Source of the DNA: Bacteroidaceae bacterium | GTDB taxonomy: Bacteria; Bacteroidota; Bacteroidia; Bacteroidales; Bacteroidaceae | Length of the DNA stretch: 64,000 nucleotides | Reading direction: 5' to 3' | Assembly (NCBI GenBank): GCA_900770665.1 | Contig: CAAGKZ010000013.1 | Location: 1-64,000, forward strand | Shown: one piece after another, positions 57,823 through 64,000 of the stretch | Layout: every line of letters starts with the position of its first letter | Numbering within the stretch: the first letter of the stretch is position 1 | Made by a program: the position numbers and the translations under genes | Notes under the pieces: generated by a model | Told to the model about the DNA's origin: nothing | Database searches by the model: none | What the model saw: the letters and a program-made list of their open reading frames with translations, nothing else

Positions 57823-60471
57823 ATGGATGAAGTTATGAACAGAATACGAATATATTTGATGTTGTTGATGATGTCGCTCACAGGAGTGGCATTGGTTGGC
57901 TGTGCCGAGGAGGAGAATGACCGGCAGGTGCAGTATGGCTATGTACAGTTCAAGGTGGGACAGGCCACCCGTTCTGTCGACAGGCTTGAGAGTCTTGCCG
58001 AGGCAAAGAAGGTGAAGGTCCTTCTCCAGTACGACGGCCGCACTATTGAGCAGACCCTTCTGCTCAATGCGTATAACGATGAAACAGCCGAGTATGGCCT
58101 ACGCAGTGAGAAATTGCGCCTTTTGGCAGGTGAATACAGCCTCATAGGCTATGTTCTCTATGATAAGCTCGACCGGGAGATTCAGCAGAGGGATGTCGAG
58201 GAGTGCTCGTTTGAGATTGTGCCAGGCGGCCTGCATGTGCAGCATATAAGCCCCGATGTGGTTGAGCGTGGACGCGTATCGTTCAGGCTCGTAAAGGCAT
58301 GGGCACAGACACGCGCTGCCGGCAGTGACGGATACTATCCTTTCAGCGATATCAGAACCGTTGATATCACCGTGCAGAACCTCTTTACAAAGGAAACCAC
58401 AACCTTTGAGAAGATTGCCGTGAAGTATACTGAGGACTTCAAACAGGGCTCGGCCGATGAGACTCTCTATCCCGGTGCGAATGCCGAGACATCATACGCG
58501 CTATGCGATACTCTCGTTTGGCTCAAGGCCGGTGAGTACCGTGTGCAGCATTGCATCACCTACTCCGACAAGAAGGGTAAGACTATGCTTGCGGTGGAGA
58601 ATAACAATACCGATGCGACTTTTGTGGTTGAGGATGATGCCGATACAAAGGATGTGAATGTACCTGTAAATCTTTCTGAGACTGCCGAGTATATAAAGGA
58701 CTACATTGCATTGAAGGAGATTTGGTTGGCGCTCGATGGCCCCAACTGGAGCTATGTAGGCGATGCTTTGGCCGATGGTGTTAATTGGGACTTCAACAAG
58801 GATATCGATATGTGGGGTGTGCAGCCCGGTGTGCAGCTCGATGCCAATGGCCGTGTCGCCACAATCTCACTCGAGGGCTTCGGTCCTAAGGGTGTTGTGC
58901 CCGATGCGATAGGTCAGTTGACCGAGCTTTCAATCCTCTATCTCAGCAGTCACTCCGACCTTCTTGGCGGTCACCTCTTCGGTCGTATAACACCCGACAT
59001 GACAGCCGAGCAGATGAGTGCCATTCGCATGGATTATGCCGACAGGGTGCTTGAAAAGGACTTCCGCACCGGTTATTCACCATTGTGGCAGAAGACTATT
59101 GAGATGGACCCGAGTGAGAAACCTATCCGCAAAGGTATCTCTTTGAAGGGTATCCACTTCGGCGACATGACAAACGGTATTGTGGGTATATCAAAGGCTT
59201 TGCAGCGTTGTACCAACCTGCAGCAGTTCTTCATTGCCAACTGCCCAATCACAGTCGATAGTTTCTTTGTGGACATAAAGCCTGAATCTACTTTCTACGA
59301 GGAGCGAGAGTCACTAAGTTGGGAGAACCTTACAACACTCTATGATATCGAGATTTTCAACTGTCCAAAGCTGACAGGGCTTCCAATGGAGATGCTTGCA
59401 TCTATCCCCGAGCTGCAGATGCTTAATGTTGCAAGCAACAAGGGTATCACCGGTGAGCAGTTGAAAGCCGACTGGGAGACATTCATCAACGGTAACAGCG
59501 GTGACAGGCTGCAGGTGCTCTATCTTGGTTTCAACAACCTCGAGGAGACACCGGTATACGAGGAGCTGCGCAAGATGACCAAGCTTGGAATGATAGATTG
59601 CACCAACAACCAGTTGAAAACAGTTCATCCGTTCGGTAAGGAGATTACACTTGCAAAGGTGTACTTCGACTATAACAAGATTGAGAAGCTGACAGCTGCT
59701 CCCGATGGCTATTTCTGCGGTTACTCGCAACTCGAGAGCTTCAGTGCAACAAATAACGAGATGACACTGTTCCCCGACATCTTCAACGCAAAATCGGTGT
59801 ATGTTATGCAGTCGGTTGACTTCTCATACAACAAGATTTCAGGTTTTGAGAACGGCGAGAGCTTCAAGGGCATAAACTCATCGGCAGTAAATATCACAAA
59901 CAATCGTCTTGAGACATTCCCAGGCATACTCTTCAAGACCGGTTCTCCAATGAACCAACTTATTCTTGCCGGTAACGGAATGAAGAAGATTCCCGAGGGT
60001 TCGCTAAAAGGCGAGAATACCTTCCTGCTCGAGGCACTCGACCTCAGCTACAACTACCTGAGCGAGCTGCCCGATGACTTCTATGCACGTACATTGCCCT
60101 ATCTTGCAGGTATGGATTTGAGCTACAACCGCTTCTCTTCATTCCCCACAAAGCCGTTGAGCATATCGACGTTGAGCCGTTTCTTCATCCGCTACCAGCG
60201 CGACGAGAACGGTAACCGCTGCCTCAAAGAGTGGCCTACAGGTCTCTACACCTGTCCGTCGATGGCAGTGTTCTGCATCGGCGGCAATGACCTGCGCAAG
60301 ATTGAGGATACAATTTCGCCATACATCATGTATTTTGAGATTGCCGATAACCCGAATATCTCAATCGACATGTCATCGGTGTGCGATTACATATATGCCG
60401 GATATTACACTCTCATATATGACAGGACACAGGATATCCGCGGTTGCGATGCCCTGGTACTTGATAAATGA
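57823..60471 (+). CDS. Leucine-rich-repeat surface lipoprotein (DUF4458-like N-terminus)
   Basis: An 882-residue lipoprotein with lipobox Cys at residue 27 (ALVGCAEEEND; acidic run after Cys). Residues about 35-290 form a two-part sheet domain that resembles DUF4458. After a linker (AEYIKDYIALKEIWLALDG) come leucine-rich repeats to the end (for example GQLTELSILYLSSH, LQMLNVASNKGI, LEALDLSYNYLSELP, LAGMDLSYNRFSSFP). LRRs bind proteins, so it may grip a protein substrate. 3 nt after the preceding gene. Confidence 0.87.
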   Translation: MDEVMNRIRIYLMLLMMSLTGVALVGCAEEENDRQVQYGYVQFKVGQATRSVDRLESLAEAKKVKVLLQYDGRTIEQTLLLNAYNDETAEYGLRSEKLRLLAGEYSLIGYVLYDKLDREIQQRDVEECSFEIVPGGLHVQHISPDVVERGRVSFRLVKAWAQTRAAGSDGYYPFSDIRTVDITVQNLFTKETTTFEKIAVKYTEDFKQGSADETLYPGANAETSYALCDTLVWLKAGEYRVQHCITYSDKKGKTMLAVENNNTDATFVVEDDADTKDVNVPVNLSETAEYIKDYIALKEIWLALDGPNWSYVGDALADGVNWDFNKDIDMWGVQPGVQLDANGRVATISLEGFGPKGVVPDAIGQLTELSILYLSSHSDLLGGHLFGRITPDMTAEQMSAIRMDYADRVLEKDFRTGYSPLWQKTIEMDPSEKPIRKGISLKGIHFGDMTNGIVGISKALQRCTNLQQFFIANCPITVDSFFVDIKPESTFYEERESLSWENLTTLYDIEIFNCPKLTGLPMEMLASIPELQMLNVASNKGITGEQLKADWETFINGNSGDRLQVLYLGFNNLEETPVYEELRKMTKLGMIDCTNNQLKTVHPFGKEITLAKVYFDYNKIEKLTAAPDGYFCGYSQLESFSATNNEMTLFPDIFNAKSVYVMQSVDFSYNKISGFENGESFKGINSSAVNITNNRLETFPGILFKTGSPMNQLILAGNGMKKIPEGSLKGENTFLLEALDLSYNYLSELPDDFYARTLPYLAGMDLSYNRFSSFPTKPLSISTLSRFFIRYQRDENGNRCLKEWPTGLYTCPSMAVFCIGGNDLRKIEDTISPYIMYFEIADNPNISIDMSSVCDYIYAGYYTLIYDRTQDIRGCDALVLDK

Positions 60472-60489
60472 AATTAATGCAGAAGGATT

Positions 60490-62202
60490 ATGATGAACAG
60501 ATTATATAAGATAGCATTAGGATTGATTGTCTGTTTCCCGTTTGTCGCTTGTAACGATGACGAGGAGAAGGGCGCGAGCTTTTCTTTGGACAAGAGTGAG
60601 ATAACATTGGGAGCCGAGGGCGGTGCCGATGTTGTGCTTGTTGAGAGCAATGACAGCTGGACAGTCTCGGTTTCAGAACCATGGCTGTCGGTGTCGCCTG
60701 CGAGCGGAACAGGATATGCGGCCTGCCGTGTTGTTGTGGATTCTTCGCTTGTGAGTGATATGCGTACAGCTTCGGTGCGTTTCACACCTTCGGCAATGCC
60801 GGCTATGGCTATGACTGTTAAACAGATGGGTTATGGCAAGATGATTCTGCCCGACACTTGCGAGATTTGGGTTGAGGCATCGGCGAAGATGGAGGAGCGT
60901 TTCTTTGAGACAACCGTCACCACAAATGTGGAATTCTCGGTAGAAGTTGACCATCTTGGCGCCGAGCAGGAGTGGCTCACGGCAGAGGAGGTTGAAATTG
61001 AACTTGACAAAGGTGCACGTCCACGCACTGCAAAACTGCGTTTCGACTGGAAGATGAATACAGTTCCCCAGGAGCGTGTGGCCGAAATCAAGCTCATACC
61101 CGAGGGTGAGGATACTGCCTTGGTTCAGCCTGCTGTGATATCGGTGTACCAGAAACCTGCTTTGAAGATTGAGGACAACCGTGCCGGTGATTCTATTGCA
61201 CTTGTGGTGATATATGAGCGCATGAACTGCTGGAACGATGCTTGGGATACAAGTGAGAACATGCAGCACTGGAACGGTGTGAGACTGTGGGAGGCGAGCG
61301 ACAAGGAGATTGTCAGTGGCGAAGTTCCACAGGCTGCCGTTGGCCGAGTACGTGCTGTGCAATATAGCTTCCTGAATACAAAGGAGACAATCCCGGCCGA
61401 GATACGCCATTTGAAGTATCTTGAGTCATTGGATATATCAAGTAATGTCAACACCATGCTTCTGAATATTGAGCTCGGCAGCGAGATTTGCGAACTCGAC
61501 TACTTGAAGTACCTTACTCTCTTCTCTTACGGCATTGTGTCGTTGCCCGATGACTTTGTGAAACTCGGTAAATCGCTTGTGGCTCTTGATTTGAGCGCAA
61601 ACAACTTCACTGGGATTCCGGCAATGCTTACACAGGAGAATTTCCCAAAACTCAAGTCTTTGAGTTTTGTGGCATCACGCCGTTGGAATACAACCGACCT
61701 GCGCAGGAAGGATGAGTATGAGGATGGTCTTGGTCTGCACATCAACGCAAGCACCGACAATACGTTCCGCCAACTCTTCCTGTGGGAGAATCTTGAGGAA
61801 CTGGCATTCTCGAACTGTTATATCGAGGGCGAGCTTCCCGATTTCAAGGTCGGTGAAGAGGGTGTTGTCGCATATACCCAGAAGGATGTCGATGCATGGG
61901 GAGGCGATACAATACAGTATCTTGCGGATAAAGAGATTCCAAAGATATTGCCGAATTGTACAATGTTGCGTCTAAACCTGAACTTCCTGACAGGCAACTT
62001 GCCCGATTGGTTGCTCTATCACCCTCATTTCCTTGATTGGGCACCCGATCTGCTCATCTTCAACCAACAGGAGAAGGGCTTGAACTCGGCAGGTGAGGCT
62101 GTGCGCTTTGACAATGAGCCAAATACTTTCGACTACTACTATGATGTGTTCCCTGGTACAAGGGAGAAATATGAATTTAAAGATGAGTTAACAGAGGAGT
62201 GA
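60490..62202 (+). CDS. BACON and leucine-rich-repeat surface lipoprotein
   Basis: A 570-residue lipoprotein with lipobox Cys at residue 21 (FPFVACNDDEE; acidic run after Cys). A BACON domain (about 30-115: TLGAEGGADVVLVESNDSW, WLSVSPASGTG) and a second BACON-like domain (about 115-220) come first. Leucine-rich repeats follow (LKYLESLDISSNVN, LVALDLSANNFTGIP, LRLNLNFLTGNLPDWL). 18 nt after the first LRR gene and 2 nt before the protease. BACON and LRR both suggest binding of external polymers. Confidence 0.87.
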   Translation: MMNRLYKIALGLIVCFPFVACNDDEEKGASFSLDKSEITLGAEGGADVVLVESNDSWTVSVSEPWLSVSPASGTGYAACRVVVDSSLVSDMRTASVRFTPSAMPAMAMTVKQMGYGKMILPDTCEIWVEASAKMEERFFETTVTTNVEFSVEVDHLGAEQEWLTAEEVEIELDKGARPRTAKLRFDWKMNTVPQERVAEIKLIPEGEDTALVQPAVISVYQKPALKIEDNRAGDSIALVVIYERMNCWNDAWDTSENMQHWNGVRLWEASDKEIVSGEVPQAAVGRVRAVQYSFLNTKETIPAEIRHLKYLESLDISSNVNTMLLNIELGSEICELDYLKYLTLFSYGIVSLPDDFVKLGKSLVALDLSANNFTGIPAMLTQENFPKLKSLSFVASRRWNTTDLRRKDEYEDGLGLHINASTDNTFRQLFLWENLEELAFSNCYIEGELPDFKVGEEGVVAYTQKDVDAWGGDTIQYLADKEIPKILPNCTMLRLNLNFLTGNLPDWLLYHPHFLDWAPDLLIFNQQEKGLNSAGEAVRFDNEPNTFDYYYDVFPGTREKYEFKDELTEE

Positions 62203-62204
62203 TT

Positions 62205-64000
62205 ATGAGAACAAGACCATTTATATATTCAGTATTGTTTGCATTCGCTTTGTCATCGTGCAACGAGAATGAGATTGTAAACGACATTCCTGAAGTACAG
62301 GAACCCTCTTTGTCATTGACCGTTGATGCCATAGATGGAGAGTTGCTCATAAAATTCTCTCCCGAGATGACAAGCATACTTGACAGTTACTTCGTAACCC
62401 GCGCTGCAGGCGCAGGAAAGGCTACACGTAGCGGTATTCCATCCACCGATGAGGTGCTCGGTATCCTTGGAGCGTACAGCTTCGAGCGTGTTTTTCCGGT
62501 TGACCCACGTACCGAGGAGCGCACACGTGAGGCCGGCCTGCATCTCTGGTACAAGGTTTGCTTCGATGAGGCTGTGGACCTTGATGCGGCGATAAAGGAG
62601 CTTGCAAAGCTTGGCGAGATATCAAAAATACAGTGCAACAAAAGAATCTACCGCATAGACAACAGGGTGGCAAAGGAGAGCCTTCCTGTGGGCGCTACAC
62701 GCGCGGCCAATGACCTTCCATTCGATGACCCCGAGCTTCCGTTGCAGTGGGGTTATATCAACAGGGGCGGCTATGGCTTTGAGCAGCCATGGGCAAAGGC
62801 TATTGCCGGTTGCGATGTAGGCTGCGAGGAGGCTTGGGCGCTATGCACAGGCGACAGCTCAATCATTGTGGGTGTGATGGACGAAGGTGTGCATTGGGAA
62901 CACCCCGACCTCAGGGCAAACATCTGGGTAAACGAGAATGAGGTGTATGCTTCGGACGAGGACAATGACGGCAATGGATTCAAGGGAGACCGCTACGGCT
63001 ATAACTTTGCGACCGACCGCGGATATATTGCCACAACATCTACCAACGACACCGGTCACGGAACACACGTTGCGGGTACAATCGCAGCGGTGAACAACAA
63101 TGGTATTGGTGTTTCCGGTATTGCAGGCGGCGATGCTGCTGCAGGCAAGGGTGGTGTAAGAATCATGTCGTTGCAGATTTTTGACGATGCCTATGCATCG
63201 ACCGTTGCAATGGAGGCCAAGGCATTCAAGTATGCCGCCGACAACGGTGCTGTCATCATGCAGTGCAGCTGGGGCTACAACTCGGCCTATTCGAACATAA
63301 TGCAGGGCTACACTCCGGGCCCGGCTTCCGAAGAGGAGTGGGCGGCACTCTATCCGCTTGAGAAGGAGGCAATTGACTACTTCATCAACAATGCAGGTTC
63401 GCCCAACGGTGTAATCGACGGCGGTATCGTTGTCTTTGCATCGGGTAATGAGTTTGCCGGCATGTCGGCCTATCCGGGTGCATACTCAAAATGTATCTCT
63501 GTCGGTGCCGTGGCTGCCGACTACACCCCTGCGACATATTCAAATTTCGGCGTTGAGGTTGACCTCTCGGCTCCGGGTGGCGACGGTGACTACTACGGCA
63601 CTCCGGGCAGCAGCTACGATAACGGCGGTATGATATACTCTACATTGGTTGTCGAGGGAAAACCCACATACGGATATTACGAGGGTACATCAATGTCATG
63701 CCCTCATGTTTCGGGTGTAATTGCCTTGGGTCTCTCTTATGCAGTCGAGCAGCGCCGTCACTTCCGTGCTCAGGAGTTCATTGACCTTGTGTACAGCACT
63801 GCTACCGACATTGACGGTTACTTTGCCGGTGAGAAGAAGTCCTACTACAACCACTCATCGCCCGGTTCGGCTGCCACAAAGACCGACCTTTCCAAGTACA
63901 AGGGCAAGATGGGTCGCCTTGTGAATGCCGGAGCTTTGTTGAGGGCTGTCGAGAATGGCGGGCACGACATGAAGTTGCCGAATGTGTACCTTGCTCCTGC
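62205..64000 (+). CDS. S8 (subtilisin-like) serine peptidase lipoprotein, 3' end cut by window
   Basis: The first ~598 residues are visible; the gene runs off the window with no stop. Lipobox Cys at residue 19 (ALSSCNENE). A propeptide-like region covers about 60-190. The catalytic domain has Asp226 (VGVMDEGVHWEHPDL), His285 (NDTGHGTHVAGT) and Ser496 (GTSMSCPHVSG), so the triad is intact. The Asp motif reads DEG where DSG or DTG is more common. It is the only enzyme of the susCD operon and probably makes peptides at the cell surface for import. A C-terminal domain beyond 64000 cannot be seen. Confidence 0.93.
   Translation, partial: MRTRPFIYSVLFAFALSSCNENEIVNDIPEVQEPSLSLTVDAIDGELLIKFSPEMTSILDSYFVTRAAGAGKATRSGIPSTDEVLGILGAYSFERVFPVDPRTEERTREAGLHLWYKVCFDEAVDLDAAIKELAKLGEISKIQCNKRIYRIDNRVAKESLPVGATRAANDLPFDDPELPLQWGYINRGGYGFEQPWAKAIAGCDVGCEEAWALCTGDSSIIVGVMDEGVHWEHPDLRANIWVNENEVYASDEDNDGNGFKGDRYGYNFATDRGYIATTSTNDTGHGTHVAGTIAAVNNNGIGVSGIAGGDAAAGKGGVRIMSLQIFDDAYASTVAMEAKAFKYAADNGAVIMQCSWGYNSAYSNIMQGYTPGPASEEEWAALYPLEKEAIDYFINNAGSPNGVIDGGIVVFASGNEFAGMSAYPGAYSKCISVGAVAADYTPATYSNFGVEVDLSAPGGDGDYYGTPGSSYDNGGMIYSTLVVEGKPTYGYYEGTSMSCPHVSGVIALGLSYAVEQRRHFRAQEFIDLVYSTATDIDGYFAGEKKSYYNHSSPGSAATKTDLSKYKGKMGRLVNAGALLRAVENGGHDMKLPNVYLAP

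Noticed and set aside
1..64000. CRISPR arrays, prophage or insertion sequences
   Set aside because: No regular direct-repeat array, integrase, transposase or phage gene was seen on either strand.

Overview
The window looks like a chromosomal segment of a Bacteroidales bacterium (phylum Bacteroidota), probably a gut commensal; I cannot fix the family. The evidence is a SusC/SusD pair, a PorZ-type Type IX secretion component, C-terminal T9SS sorting domains, a C10 (streptopain-like) peptidase, Bacteroidetes-type promoters (TTTG, about 20 nt, TAnnTTTG) and almost no Shine-Dalgarno sites. Most of it is housekeeping DNA with conserved operons.

Layout. 1-387: repeat-bearing gap. 388-7154 (minus): leuS, a YitT-family protein, rdgB and porZ, tightly packed. 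7360-11719 (plus): mutS and katA. 11730-16577 (minus): polA, then ychF and lgt. 16691-17665 (plus): a polyprenyl diphosphate synthase. 17734-25057 (minus): a metallophosphoesterase, then mnmG, apt, uvrC, dtd, a MazG-like gene and deoC. 25058-25594: AT-rich non-coding DNA with clustered DnaA-box-like 9-mers, read here as a candidate oriC. A perfect 26-bp palindrome containing a textbook parS core follows mnmG, about 3.2 kb away. 25660-30527 (minus): a START-like gene, then lptG, ribBA and an aminotransferase. 30741-30814: a CAT-anticodon tRNA. 30990-34727: two unrecognised membrane proteins, two PepSY-like envelope proteins and a GPH-type symporter. 34981-38513: the fumarate reductase operon frdCAB. 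38591-44077: a Fib_succ_major-type secreted protein, a third PepSY-like protein, rnr and an OmpR-family two-component system. 44283-47195: the C10 peptidase. 47425-50430: a TonB-dependent receptor and engB. 50896 to the right edge: a polycistron of susC, susD, four further lipoproteins (two with leucine-rich repeats) and a subtilisin-like S8 protease cut by the window end.

How the parts work together. The most notable inferences are these. (1) A replication-origin neighbourhood, from AT-rich DNA with DnaA boxes, parS, mnmG, and a change in base skew. (2) A small regulon: the two-component operon and both PepSY promoters carry the same direct repeat (TTTCA-N6-TTTC) at exactly the same distance from the -7 element. 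(3) A SusCD-type locus whose only visible enzyme is a surface protease, which suggests protein or peptide capture, not glycan capture. (4) A T9SS theme: PorZ plus a C10 protease with a sorting domain.
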